DNA from: Melieria omissa
Taxonomy: Eukaryota > Arthropoda > Insecta > Diptera > Ulidiidae
NCBI GenBank assembly: GCA_963971225.1
Contig: OZ020270.1
Span: forward strand, 65,352,932 to 65,416,931
Direction of reading: 5' to 3'
Length of the DNA: 64,000 bases
The translations under genes were made by a program, and so were the position numbers. The notes beneath the pieces were generated by a model. It did not search any database. It worked only from the letters and a program-made list of their open reading frames with translations, and was not told where the DNA came from. Below, one piece after another: positions 33,013-44,957 of the stretch. Position 1 is the first letter of the stretch. Each line of letters begins with the position of its first letter.

Positions 33013-33828
33013 AACTTTACCAACTTTAGTTGAAATAAATTGGCTCCTACTTTTCCGTTGAGTTCAGGAGGCCCATTGATCCATAATAAGGTTTTGCCTA
33101 TAAAAGCAGTTCAAAACTTTCAATCCAGTGACGTAATTGTATGGCATTTACTGTATGTGTTGCCTTGAATTTCCATACAATTTGTATATGGGTGAAATGC
33201 CACCCGAACGTCGGCCACGTAACTTTTTTTGTAATCATCGTTATAATCAAATAATCAATGTGTTGTACATAAATTCTAAAACTTATATTGGTTTGCTACA
33301 AATACAAGAAACCTTAATCATTTTGATAAATATATAGGAAAGTTATAGCATCTCAAAGTTGAAAATGGGTGAAAAATCACCCGAACGACGGATTAGGATA
33401 AAAAATAATTAAACACTTATTTTTTACTTTTGTGAAAAACTAAATTTAACGAGGTAAACCAAGGGTTAAATATTTGTATGGAGAAACAAAATTTTTTGGC
33501 CCGTTTGACTTCAAACTTGGTAAAAGTACTTCAAATGCGAAATAATCAAACACGTGTTTCTCAGTTTTTTTTTAAATCGAAAACAAACGGTAAACTAAGG
33601 GTAAAAAGTTTGTATGGATAAGCATGATTCAATGGGGTTTTTGTCTTCAAACTTGATTAACCCTTTCGAGACCGATTGCACACCGTGTGTGCAATGGATT
33701 TCCGAGTCTATAAGACAGTAATGTGCAATTATCAGTTATTCTGAGTAAACTAGTCTTCGAAATAAAATTTTTCTGGAAGTAATGAAATCTGTAAAGTACA
33801 GGAAAACAAATTTGGCATTGATTTTACT

Positions 33829-35754
33829 GTGTACAATACAAAGAAAAATAAAATTTCGCTCCTGGGGACCATGTTCGAGTGGAACGAGGACCAGGAACAG
33901 GCTTTTGCTCGTCTGAAGGAAAAACTGTGCAGTGCCCCAATTCTGGCCTTCCCCGTGCCTGGGGAGATGTTTATGCGGGATACAGATGCAAGCGGGAATA
34001 GTATTGGCGGTGTGATATCACAGATAATAGACGGCCAGGAACAAGTGATAGCGTACTACAGTAGGGTTCTATCGAAACCGGAACGCAATTGCTGTGTGAC
34101 ACGGAGAGAACTGCTGGCGGTATTGGACTGCGTGAAACACTTCCACAAATATCTGTATGGACAAAGGTTTCGCCTGCGCACAGATCATGCGGCATTGAGA
34201 TGGCTCCTGAACTTTAAGGATCCTGAAGGGCAATTGGCGCGGTGGATCGAGCGACTGCAGAGCTACGACTACACGATAGAGCATCGCAAGGGCAGTAGCC
34301 ATGGAAATGCCGATGCCTTGTCACGCCGACCGTGCAAAGTCGAATGCAGGCAGTGCTCGCGGGCCGAAAGCAAAGAACAGATAGTGGACGTCCGGTTGTT
34401 AAGCGTTATGCCAGAGGAAGAGTGGTCTGCGGAGAGGCTACAAAAAGAACAGCGTGAGGATGCGGATCTTGCGAAAATCGTCGAAGGCAAGGAGCAAGGC
34501 GCACGTCCAGACTGGCAGGAGATGGCCGGTGAAAGCCCGATCGCTAAGGCTTACTGGGCACAGTGGAAAAGTCTGCGGCTGAAGGAAGGCTGCCTGTACC
34601 GCGAATGGGAGAGCGCGGATGGTCGGACCAGAAACCCCCTAATAGTAGTGCCGAAATGCAGAATCAACGAGGTCATCGAGGCATACCATAACGACTCCAG
34701 TGGAGGGCACCTAGGCATCACCAAAACCGTCGCCAAAATAAAAAGACGATTCTACTGGGTAGGATGTCAGGAGTCTGTTACCGAGTGGATTAAGAGCTGC
34801 GACCGATGTTCAGCTGCGAAAGGGCCGACAAGAAGATCTCGAGGCCGCATGCAGCAGTACAACGTGGGAGCGCCCTTCGAGCGGATTGCTATGGACGTCG
34901 CCGGCCCATTCCCAACTAGTACTCAAGGCAACAAATATGTGCTGGTGGTAATGGATTACTTCAGCAAATGGCCCGAAGTGTACCCTATTCCTAACCAGGA
35001 GGCCACTACGATCTCGGAAAAGCTGGTAAACAACTGGGTAGCCAGGTTCGGAGTTCCGTTGGAGTTGCACTCAGATCAAGGCCGGAATTTCGAATCTGCG
35101 GTATTCAAGGAAGTGTGTGAGCTGCTGGGGATAAAGAAAACGCGTACCACTCCTTTGCACCCACAGTCCGACGGCATGGTGGAACGCTTTAACCGGACAC
35201 TGGAGGAATACCTGCGGAAAGTGGTAGGCAGGAATCAAAAGGATTGGGACACGCATATCCCCCTGTTCCTGATGGCGTATAGGTCAGCCCCGCACGACAC
35301 GACATCACTCACTCCAGCCCGAGCAGTGTTCGGCACAGAGTTGCGGTTACCCGCTGACTTGAAGTTCGGGGTAGTCAGCACAACGGGAGGCGCTAAGACG
35401 GACGACGTGGTCAATAAGCGGGCGGAACTGGAGGAAATTCACCAGTTTATAAGGGGCCGCACCAAACTGGTCAGCGATAAGGCGAAAGCCAGATACGATC
35501 TACGGGCCAACTCAGCAGGGTTCCAAGAAGGCGATTTGGTAATGCTCTACAACCCGCAGCGGAGGAAAGGTTTGTCTCCGAAACTTCAAGCGTCATGGGA
35601 AGGACCGTACGAAGTCGTGACTAGGATTAACGACGTGGTATACCGGATTCAACGTTGCAGCAATAGAGGCGCTAAGCTGAAGGTAGTCCATTTGGAGCGT
35701 CTGGCGCCTCATCACAGCGGAGCCTCGGCACTTGTTCGGGACGAACAAGTCTAA
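33829..35754 (+). CDS. U8: fused RNase H-integrase frame with ATG at the fusion
   Basis: As U7, with the ATG at 33871. It adds a Val-to-Met change two residues before the first RNase H Asp region (GEMFMRD). The protein is identical to U9. All catalytic residues are present. Confidence 0.87.
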   Translation: MYNTKKNKISLLGTMFEWNEDQEQAFARLKEKLCSAPILAFPVPGEMFMRDTDASGNSIGGVISQIIDGQEQVIAYYSRVLSKPERNCCVTRRELLAVLDCVKHFHKYLYGQRFRLRTDHAALRWLLNFKDPEGQLARWIERLQSYDYTIEHRKGSSHGNADALSRRPCKVECRQCSRAESKEQIVDVRLLSVMPEEEWSAERLQKEQREDADLAKIVEGKEQGARPDWQEMAGESPIAKAYWAQWKSLRLKEGCLYREWESADGRTRNPLIVVPKCRINEVIEAYHNDSSGGHLGITKTVAKIKRRFYWVGCQESVTEWIKSCDRCSAAKGPTRRSRGRMQQYNVGAPFERIAMDVAGPFPTSTQGNKYVLVVMDYFSKWPEVYPIPNQEATTISEKLVNNWVARFGVPLELHSDQGRNFESAVFKEVCELLGIKKTRTTPLHPQSDGMVERFNRTLEEYLRKVVGRNQKDWDTHIPLFLMAYRSAPHDTTSLTPARAVFGTELRLPADLKFGVVSTTGGAKTDDVVNKRAELEEIHQFIRGRTKLVSDKAKARYDLRANSAGFQEGDLVMLYNPQRRKGLSPKLQASWEGPYEVVTRINDVVYRIQRCSNRGAKLKVVHLERLAPHHSGASALVRDEQV

Positions 35755-35765
35755 GTGGTGGGCAG

Positions 35766-36199
35766 TGTAACGATAAGACAGTCTGTCGCTGTGCAAAGCA
35801 ACCCTGCCGCTTCGCGCCGTGCTATAATTCAATGTGGCAACGACGGCCGCGATAATAACTTTTAGTCCAATCTGGCAACGATGGTCGCGATCATCAGGGA
35901 AACCTTTAGGCCACTCGGGAATGTGCGAGAACGATCTGCGCGATGGCCGGACGGGTATAAAAGGCAGCCGGGTGCGACGCAGCGAGTCAGTCTGGTTTTG
36001 ACAAGTGAAGTTGCCACACGGAGTAATTAAGCAAATATTTAAGTGTACGAACAGTAAAGTGTAAACTGTGAATAATAAAGTGACTGTTGGTTAATTTTAT
36101 TGTCTGCGTTTAAGAAACTGAGTGTGTTTATTTTCAAATTGCACAATCCAGTGATACGAAACAGCCCACTAGACGTAGTATTCGTAACAATATGTTACA
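35766..36199 (+). repeat. U8: Ty3/gypsy 3' LTR
   Basis: 434 bp, same termini and signals, with the U7-type private changes. Confidence 0.8.
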
Positions 36200-37846
36200 G
36201 CACTTATTTCAATCGGATGGGGAAAGGGGGCAAGGAAGGGCAGTAGTTAACTAAAACTTTGTGTTCACCACAAGTATACTTTTTTTCAAGAATTGCAAGC
36301 AGAATATGCCTCTCGATCGTTTTGGTACCAAATCGTTTTGATTCCAATTGTTCATTTACTTTTTTACGCTCTGATTTTCTGACAAGGTTTGCAAAAATGG
36401 CTGTATTGAGATAAGAAGTCAGCAGAAAGATTTTCCTTTCGTTAACGTTGCTCTACGCAAAATTTTTAGCTTTACTAAACTCAAATCTAGTCTTCAAGAA
36501 AAATTCAGATGGAATCGATAGCGATTGGTTTTTCGCTTAAGAGTATAGTTAGATACGATATATTTATAGAACGATATATTTTCGGGTAATTTTTTGTCAC
36601 CCACATATCCTGGTTATGATGAAAAGTGCTCAAAGGGGCATCTTCTTCTTGTTTACTCAGTGTGTCCTTTTCATAGGACGTACATGGCAGTTGTCACTAA
36701 ACCCACGTTTCTTATATATCTCTTATGGGTGTTACCGAGCTTCATTCTTGATTACAATCGTTACGTTCTTGGCGAGTGGTTTTGTCACCGACAGAACGAA
36801 AAATTGGTCTGCCTGTTGTGTAACTCTACAGATTATCAAGAGATTCTCCATTCGACTTATAAACACCACTCAAAATTGAAATACCAAAATATGCCTGAAT
36901 ATCACCAACGCTGATCCCTGTATTGCCAAAAACTCGCAAACCTTCAACATTAGTTTTGTCAGTTACTATCTTTAACATTGGTCTTCATTAGCGTCTTTTA
37001 TTACTGATACACGACTTCAAGCATAACGAGTTTTACCAACTTTAGTTGAAATAAATTGGCTCCTACTTTTCCGTTGAGTTCAGGAGGCCCATTGATCCAT
37101 AATAAGGTTTTGCCTATAAAAGCAGTTCAAAACTTTCAATCCAGTGACGTAATTGTATGGCATTTACTGTATGTGTTGCCTTGAATTTCCATACAATTTG
37201 TATATGGGTGAAATGCCACCCGAACGTCGGCCACGTAACTTTTTTTGTAATCATCGTTATAATCAAATAATCAATGTGTTGTACATAAATTCTAAAACTT
37301 ATATTGGTTTGCTACAAATACAAGAAACCTTAATCATTTTGATAAATATATAGGAAAGTTATAGCATCTCAAAGTTGAAAATGGGTGAAAAATCACCCGA
37401 ACGACGGATTAGGATAAAAAATAATTAAACACTTATTTTTTACTTTTGTGAAAAACTAAATTTAACGAGGTAAACCAAGGGTTAAATATTTGTATGGAGA
37501 AACAAAATTTTTTGGCCCGTTTGACTTCAAACTTGGTAAAAGTACTTCAAATGCGAAATAATCAAACACGTGTTTCTCAGTTTTTTTTTAAATCGAAAAC
37601 AAACAGGGTAAACTAAGGGTAAAAAGTTTGTATGGATAAGCATGATTCAATGGGGTTTTTGTCTTCAAACTTGATTAACCCTTTCGAGACCGATTGCACA
37701 CCGTGTGTGCAATGGATTTCCGAGTCTATAAGACAGTAATGTGCAATTATCAGTTATTCTGAGTAAACTAGTCTTCGAAATAAAATTTTTCTGGAAGTAA
37801 TGAAATCTGTAAAGTACAGGAAAACAAATTTGGCATTGATTTTACT
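36200..37846 (+). repeat. U8 spacer
   Basis: Uninterrupted. The piggyBac relic core is at about 36616-36910 on the minus strand; no 29-bp segment; hairpin pair, diverged repeats and truncated MITE follow. This is the best reference for an undisturbed short unit (4,018 bp from U8 start to U9 start). Confidence 0.75.
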
Positions 37847-39772
37847 GTGTACAATACAAAGAAAAATAAAATTTCGCTCCTGGGGACCATGTTCGAGTGG
37901 AACGAGGACCAGGAACAGGCTTTTGCTCGTCTGAAGGAAAAACTGTGCAGTGCCCCAATTCTGGCCTTCCCCGTGCCTGGGGAGATGTTTATGCGGGATA
38001 CAGATGCAAGCGGGAATAGTATTGGCGGTGTGATATCACAGATAATAGACGGCCAGGAACAAGTGATAGCGTACTACAGTAGGGTTCTATCGAAACCGGA
38101 ACGCAATTGCTGTGTGACACGGAGAGAACTGCTGGCGGTATTGGACTGCGTGAAACACTTCCACAAATATCTGTATGGACAAAGGTTTCGCCTGCGCACA
38201 GATCATGCGGCATTGAGATGGCTCCTGAACTTTAAGGATCCTGAAGGGCAATTGGCGCGGTGGATCGAGCGACTGCAGAGCTACGACTACACGATAGAGC
38301 ATCGCAAGGGCAGTAGCCATGGAAATGCCGATGCCTTGTCACGCCGACCGTGCAAAGTCGAATGCAGGCAGTGCTCGCGGGCCGAAAGCAAAGAACAGAT
38401 AGTGGACGTCCGGTTGTTAAGCGTTATGCCAGAGGAAGAGTGGTCTGCGGAGAGGCTACAAAAAGAACAGCGTGAGGATGCGGATCTTGCGAAAATCGTC
38501 GAAGGCAAGGAGCAAGGCGCACGTCCAGACTGGCAGGAGATGGCCGGTGAAAGCCCGATCGCTAAGGCTTACTGGGCACAGTGGAAAAGTCTGCGGCTGA
38601 AGGAAGGCTGCCTGTACCGCGAATGGGAGAGCGCGGATGGTCGGACCAGAAACCCCCTAATAGTAGTGCCGAAATGCAGAATCAACGAGGTCATCGAGGC
38701 ATACCATAACGACTCCAGTGGAGGGCACCTAGGCATCACCAAAACCGTCGCCAAAATAAAAAGACGATTCTACTGGGTAGGATGTCAGGAGTCTGTTACC
38801 GAGTGGATTAAGAGCTGCGACCGATGTTCAGCTGCGAAAGGGCCGACAAGAAGATCTCGAGGCCGCATGCAGCAGTACAACGTGGGAGCGCCCTTCGAGC
38901 GGATTGCTATGGACGTCGCCGGCCCATTCCCAACTAGTACTCAAGGCAACAAATATGTGCTGGTGGTAATGGATTACTTCAGCAAATGGCCCGAAGTGTA
39001 CCCTATTCCTAACCAGGAGGCCACTACGATCTCGGAAAAGCTGGTAAACAACTGGGTAGCCAGGTTCGGAGTTCCGTTGGAGTTGCACTCAGATCAAGGC
39101 CGGAATTTCGAATCTGCGGTATTCAAGGAAGTGTGTGAGCTGCTGGGGATAAAGAAAACGCGTACCACTCCTTTGCACCCACAGTCCGACGGCATGGTGG
39201 AACGCTTTAACCGGACACTGGAGGAATACCTGCGGAAAGTGGTAGGCAGGAATCAAAAGGATTGGGACACGCATATCCCCCTGTTCCTGATGGCGTATAG
39301 GTCAGCCCCGCACGACACGACATCACTCACTCCAGCCCGAGCAGTGTTCGGCACAGAGTTGCGGTTACCCGCTGACTTGAAGTTCGGGGTAGTCAGCACA
39401 ACGGGAGGCGCTAAGACGGACGACGTGGTCAATAAGCGGGCGGAACTGGAGGAAATTCACCAGTTTATAAGGGGCCGCACCAAACTGGTCAGCGATAAGG
39501 CGAAAGCCAGATACGATCTACGGGCCAACTCAGCAGGGTTCCAAGAAGGCGATTTGGTAATGCTCTACAACCCGCAGCGGAGGAAAGGTTTGTCTCCGAA
39601 ACTTCAAGCGTCATGGGAAGGACCGTACGAAGTCGTGACTAGGATTAACGACGTGGTATACCGGATTCAACGTTGCAGCAATAGAGGCGCTAAGCTGAAG
39701 GTAGTCCATTTGGAGCGTCTGGCGCCTCATCACAGCGGAGCCTCGGCACTTGTTCGGGACGAACAAGTCTAA
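37847..39772 (+). CDS. U9: fused RNase H-integrase frame with ATG at the fusion
   Basis: Predicted protein identical to U8, ATG at 37889. Last short unit before the RT-containing U10. All catalytic residues are present. Confidence 0.87.
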   Translation: MYNTKKNKISLLGTMFEWNEDQEQAFARLKEKLCSAPILAFPVPGEMFMRDTDASGNSIGGVISQIIDGQEQVIAYYSRVLSKPERNCCVTRRELLAVLDCVKHFHKYLYGQRFRLRTDHAALRWLLNFKDPEGQLARWIERLQSYDYTIEHRKGSSHGNADALSRRPCKVECRQCSRAESKEQIVDVRLLSVMPEEEWSAERLQKEQREDADLAKIVEGKEQGARPDWQEMAGESPIAKAYWAQWKSLRLKEGCLYREWESADGRTRNPLIVVPKCRINEVIEAYHNDSSGGHLGITKTVAKIKRRFYWVGCQESVTEWIKSCDRCSAAKGPTRRSRGRMQQYNVGAPFERIAMDVAGPFPTSTQGNKYVLVVMDYFSKWPEVYPIPNQEATTISEKLVNNWVARFGVPLELHSDQGRNFESAVFKEVCELLGIKKTRTTPLHPQSDGMVERFNRTLEEYLRKVVGRNQKDWDTHIPLFLMAYRSAPHDTTSLTPARAVFGTELRLPADLKFGVVSTTGGAKTDDVVNKRAELEEIHQFIRGRTKLVSDKAKARYDLRANSAGFQEGDLVMLYNPQRRKGLSPKLQASWEGPYEVVTRINDVVYRIQRCSNRGAKLKVVHLERLAPHHSGASALVRDEQV

Positions 39773-39783
39773 GTGGTGGGCAG

Positions 39784-40217
39784 TGTAACGATAAGACAGT
39801 CTGTCGCTGTGCAAAGCAACCCTGCCGCTTCGCGCCGTGCTATAATTCAATGTGGCAACGACGGCCGCGATAATAACTTTTAGTCCAATCTGGCAACGAT
39901 GGTCGCGATCATCAGGGAAACCTTTAGGCCACTCGGGAATGTGCGAGCACGATCTGCGCGATGGCCGGACGGGTATAAAAGGCAGCCGGGTGCGACGCAG
40001 CGAGTCAGTCTGGTTTTGACAAGTGAAGTTGCCACACGGAGTAATTAAGAAAATATTTAAGTGTACGAACAGTAAAGTGTAAACTGTGAATAATAAAGTG
40101 ACTGTTGGTTAATTTTATTGTCTGCGTTTAAGAAACTGAGTGTGTTTATTTTCAAATTGCACAATCCAGTGATACGAAACAGCCCACTAGACGTAGTATT
40201 CGTAACAATATGTTACA
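39784..40217 (+). repeat. U9: Ty3/gypsy 3' LTR
   Basis: 434 bp, same termini and signals, U7-type changes plus TTAAGAAAATA for TTAAGCAAATA. Confidence 0.8.
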
Positions 40218-42068
40218 GCACTTATTTCAATCGGATGGGGAAAGGGGGCAAGGAAGGGCAGTAGTTAACTAAAACTTTGTGTTCACAAGTATACTTTTTT
40301 TCAAGAATTGCAAGCAGAATATGCCTCTCGATCGTTTTGGTACCAAATCGTTTTGATTCCAATTGTTCATTTACTTTTTTACGCTCTGATTTTCTGACAA
40401 GGTTTGCAAAAATGGCTGTATTGAGATAAGAAGTCAGCAGAAAGATTTTCCTTTCGTTAACGTTGCTCTACGCAAAATTTTTAGCTTTACTAAACTCAAA
40501 TCTAGTCTTCAAGAAAAATTCAGATGGAATCGATAGCGATTGGTTTTTCGCTTAAGAGTATAGTTAGATACGATATATTTATAGAACGATATATTTTCGG
40601 GTAATTTTTTGTCACCCACATATCCTGGTTATGATGAAAAGTGCTCAAAGGGGCATCTTCTTCTTGTTTACTCAGTGTGTCCTTTTCATAGGACGTACAT
40701 GGCAGTTGTCACTAAACCCACGTTTCTTATATATCTCTTATGGGTGTTACCGAGCTTCATTCTTGATTACAATCGTTACGTTCTTGGCGAGTGGTTTTGT
40801 CACCGACAGAACGAAAAATTGGTCTGCCTGTTGTGTAACTCTACAGATTATCAAGAGATTCTCCATTCGACTTATAAACACCACTCAAAATTGAAATACC
40901 AAAATATGCCTGAATATCACCAACGCTGATCCCTGTATTGCCAAAAACTCGCAAACCTTCAACATTAGTTTTGTCAGTTACTATCTTTAACATTGGTCTT
41001 CATTAGCGTCTTTTATTACTGATACACGACTTCAAGCATAACGAGTTTTACCAACTTTAGTTGAAATAAATTGGCTCCTACTTTTCCGTTGAGTTCAGGA
41101 GGCCCATTGATCCATAATAAGGTTTTGCCTATAAAAGCAGTTCAAAACTTTCAATCCAGTGACGTAATTGTATGGCATTTACTGTATGTGTTGCCTTGAA
41201 TTTCCATACAATTTGTATATGGGTGAAATGCCACCCGAACGTCGGCCACGTAACTTTTTTTGTAATCATCGTTATAATCAAATAATCAATGTGTTGTACA
41301 TAGATTCTAAAACTTATATTGGTTTGCTACAAATACAAGAAACCTTAATCATTTTGATAAATATATAGGAAAGTTATAGCATCTCAAAGTTGAAAATGGG
41401 TGAAAAATCACCCGAACGACGGATTAGGATAACAAATAATTAAACACTTATTTTTTACTTTTGTGAAAAACTAAATTTAACGAGGTAAACCAAGGCTTAA
41501 ATATTTGTATGGAGAAACAAAATTTTTTGGCCCGTTTGACTTCAAACTTGGTAAAAGTACTTCAAATGCGAAATAATCAAACACGTGTTTCTCAGTTTTT
41601 TTTAAATCGAAAACAAACAGGGTAAACTAAGGGTAAAAAGTTTGTATGGATAAGCATGATTCAATGGGGTTTTTGTCTCCAAACTTGATTAACCCTTTCG
41701 AGACCGATTGCACACCGTGTGTGCAATGGATTTCCGAGTCTATAAGACAGTAATGTGCAATTATCAGTTATTCTGAGTAAACTAGTCTTCGAAATAAGAT
41801 TTTTCTGGAAGTAATGAAATCTGTAAAGTACAGGAAAACAAATTTGGCATTGATTTTACTGTGTACAATACAAAGAAAAATAAAATTTCGCTCCTGGGGA
41901 CCGTGTTCGAAAAAAGTCGTCGTCTCGAATGGGTTAAAGTGCACCAAATGATAAATAAAAGGTTTTTATTTTTTCGAAAATCGAAATCTGACGGAGTCAA
42001 CGATGGGTTAAGAGTTTGTATAGGGAAACATGATTTAAGGGGAATAATAGGGAAGCATGATTTAAAAT
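40218..42068 (+). repeat. U9 spacer leading into the long unit U10
   Basis: The piggyBac relic core is at about 40631-40925 on the minus strand; no 29-bp segment. From 41431 three diverged monomers of about 137 bp can be aligned: 41431-41568, 41569-41692 plus 41938-41950, and 41951-42068, sharing blocks such as TTTGTATGGA, CTTCAAACTTG and CTTCAAATG-type ends. A complete MITE lies inside the second monomer. The third is cut off by the start of the pol fragment. Confidence 0.7.
41693..41933 (+). mobile_element. Complete piggyBac-type MITE, 241 bp
   Basis: Flanked by TTAA on both sides (41689-41692 and 41934-41937). The left end CCCTTTCGAGAC and the inverse of the right end CCCATTCGAGAC match at 11 of 12 positions. 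Near the left end lies the palindrome TTGCACACCGTGTGTGCAA. TTAA duplication and CCC...GGG ends are hallmarks of the piggyBac superfamily. It has no coding capacity. Its flanks join into a continuous repeat monomer when it is removed. Confidence 0.75.
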
Positions 42069-44512
42069 ATGACGAAAGCCGAAAGCGTGTCAGGCACGCA
42101 GTGGTTCTCCACACTCGACTTACGCAGCGGCTATTGTCAGGTAGAGCTTGCAGACAAGGACAAGGAGAAAACGGCTTTCAGTGTTGGCGATGGTTTGTGG
42201 CAGTTCACCGTAATGCCGTTTGGACGCAACGCACCAGCAACATTCGAGCGGCTAATGGAACGCGTGCTAAAAGGGCTGCATTGGCGGACGTGTCTGGTGT
42301 ACCTCGACGACATCATCGTGATGGGTAAAAACTTCGACGACCACCTGGGAAAGCTAAAGGAGGTATTCGAGCGGATACGAGAAGCCGGGCTTAGACTCAA
42401 CCCAAAGAAGTGCTCGCTGTTCCAAAAGGAGGTCAAGTATCTGGGTCATACGGTTTCCGCCCGCGGAGTACATACGGATGAAGGCAAAATGACGGCGGTG
42501 AAGGAGTGGCCCCGGCCACGCAATCTACACGAACTTCGCAGTTTCCTGGGCCTGTACACATACTACCGCCGATTTGTTCCGGGATTCGCGAACATAGCCA
42601 GCAGCTTGCACAAACTGACGAAAAAGAGCCAAGCTTTCGAGTGGAACGAGGACCAGGAACAGGCTTTTGCTCGTCTGAAGGAAAAACTGTGCAGTGCCCC
42701 AATTCTGGCCTTCCCCGTGCCTGGGGAGATGTTTGTGCGGGATACAGATGCAAGTGGAAATAGTATTGGCGGTGTGATATCACAGATAATAGACGGCCAG
42801 GAACAAGTGATAGCGTACTACAGTAGGGTTCTATCGAAACAGGAACGCAATTGCTGTGTGACACGGAGAGAACTGCTGGCGGTATTGGACTGCGTGAAAC
42901 ACTTCCACAAATATCTGTATGGACAAAGGTTTCGCCTGCGCACAGATCATGCGGCATTGAGATGGCTCCTGAACTTTAAAGATCCTGAAGGGCAATTGGC
43001 GCGGTGGATCGAGCGACTGCAGAGCTACGACTACACGATAGAGCATCGCAAGGGCAGTAGCCATGGAAATGCCGATGCCTTGTCCCGCCGTCCGTGCAAA
43101 GTCGAATGCAGGCAATGCTCGCGAGCCGAAAGCAAAGAACAGATAGTGGACGTCTGGTTGGTAAGCGTCATGCCAGAGGAAGAGTGGTCTGCGGAGAGGC
43201 TACAAAAAGACCAGTGTGAGGATGCGGATCTTGCGAAAATCGTCGAAGGCAAGGAGCAAGGCGCACGTCCAGACTGGCAGGAGATGGCCGGTGAAAGCCC
43301 GATCGCTAAGGCTTACTGGGCACAGTGGAAAAGTCTGCGGCTGAAGGAAGGCTGCCTGTACCGCGAATGGGAGAGCGCGGATGGTCGGACCAGCAACCCC
43401 CTAATGGTAGTGCCGAAATGCAGAATCAACGAGGTCATCGAGGCATACCATAACGACTCCAGTGGAGGGCACCTAGGCATCACCAAAACCGTCGCCAAAA
43501 TAAAAAGACGATTCTACTGGGTAGGATGTCAGGAGCCTGTTACCGAGTGGATTAAGAGCTGCGACCGATGTTCAGCCGCGAAAGGGCCGACAAGAAGATC
43601 TCGAGGCCGCATGCAGCAGTACAACGTGGGAGCGCCCTTCAAGCGGATTGCTATGGACGTCGCCGGCCCATTCCCAACTAGTACTCAAGGCAACAAATAT
43701 GTGCTGGTGGTAATGGATTACTTCAGCAAATGGCCCGAAGTGTACCCTATTCCTAACCAGGAGGCCACTACGATCTCGGAAAAGCTGGTAAACAACTGGG
43801 TAGCCAGGTTCGGAGTTCCGTTGGAGTTGCACTCAGATCAAGGCCGGAATTTCGAATCTGCGGTATTCAAGGAAGTGTGTGAGCTGCTGGGGATAAAGAA
43901 AACGCGTACCACTCCTTTGCACCCACAGTCCGACGGCATGGTGGAACGCTTTAACCGGACACTGGAGGAATACCTGCGGAAAGTGGTAGGCAGGAATCAA
44001 AAGGATTGGGACACGCATATCCCCCTGTTCCTGATGGCGTATAGGTCAGCCCCGCACGACATGACATCACTCACTCCAGCCCGAGCAGTGTTCGGCACAG
44101 AGTTGCGGTTACCCGCTGACTTGAAGTTCGGGGTAGTCAGCACAACGGGAGGCGCTAAGACGGAGTACGTGGTCAATAAGCGGGCGGAACTGGAGGAAAT
44201 TCACCAGTTTATAAGGGGCCGCACCAAACTGGTCAGCGATAAGGCGAAAGCCAGATACGATCTACGGGCCAACTCAGCAGGGTTCCAAGGCGATTTGGTA
44301 ATGCTCTACAACCCGCAGCGGAGGAAAGGTTTGTCTCCGAAACTTCAAGCGTCATGGGAAGGACCGTACGAAGTCGTGACTAGGATTAACGACGTGGTAT
44401 ACCGGATTCAACGTGCAGCAATAGAGGCGCTAAGCTGAAGGTAGTCCATTTGGAGCGTCTGGCGCCTCATCACAGCGGAGCCTCGGCACTTGTTCGGGAC
44501 GAACAAGTCTAA
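42069..44512 (+). pseudogene. U10: RT-RNase H-integrase pol fragment, frameshifted end
   Basis: Longest pol fragment fully inside the window. From the ATG at 42069, directly after an in-frame TAA, the frame reads part of the reverse transcriptase (WFSTLDLRSGY, YLDDIIV, GLRLNPKKC, YLGHTVSARG), then RNase H, zinc-binding and integrase domains to 44438. Gag, protease and the N-terminal part of RT are missing. Defects are a 3-base deletion in the PFG...PATF motif compared with U12, a lost Glu codon near 44288 (GFQGDL), and a missing T near 44413. The last causes a frameshift and removes the final residues before the original stop at 44510-44512. GYC replaces GYW in the RT motif A neighbourhood. 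Confidence 0.85.
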
Positions 44513-44523
44513 GTGGTGGGCAG

Positions 44524-44957
44524 TGTAACGATAAGACAGTCTGTCGCTGTGCAAAGCAACCCTGCCGCTTCGCGCCGTGCTATAATTCAATGTGGCAACG
44601 ACGGCCGCGATAATAACTTTTAGTCCAATCTGGCAACGATGGTCGCGATCATCAGGGAAACCTTTAGTCCACTCGGGAATGTGCGAGAACGATCTGCGCG
44701 ATGGCTGGACGGGTATAAAAGGCAGCCGGGTGCGGCGCAGCGAGTCAGTCTGGTTTTGACAAGTGAAGTTGCCACACGGAGTAATTAAGCAAATATTTAA
44801 GTGTACGAACAGTAAAGTGTAAACTGTGAATAATAAAGTGACTGTTGGTTTATTTTATTGTCTGCGTTTAAGAAACTGAGTATGTTTATTTTCAAATTGC
44901 ACAATCCAGTGATACGTAACAGCCCACTAGACGTAGTATTCGTAACAATATGTTACA
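44524..44957 (+). repeat. U10: Ty3/gypsy 3' LTR
   Basis: 434 bp, same termini and signals. Confidence 0.8.

Larger units (their letters stand above)
30213..33828 (+). repeat. U7 spacer, split by an inverted LINE fragment
   Basis: The piggyBac relic core is at about 30629-30923 on the minus strand. The spacer is interrupted at 31058 by a truncated RTE copy and resumes at 33016. The 29-bp segment is missing. Hairpin pair and truncated MITE follow. Confidence 0.75.

Noticed and set aside
10916..39772. Domesticated integrase gene family
   Set aside because: Open frames alone do not show function; recent homogenisation explains them, and U2, U6, U10 and U11 are damaged. Kept only as a question.
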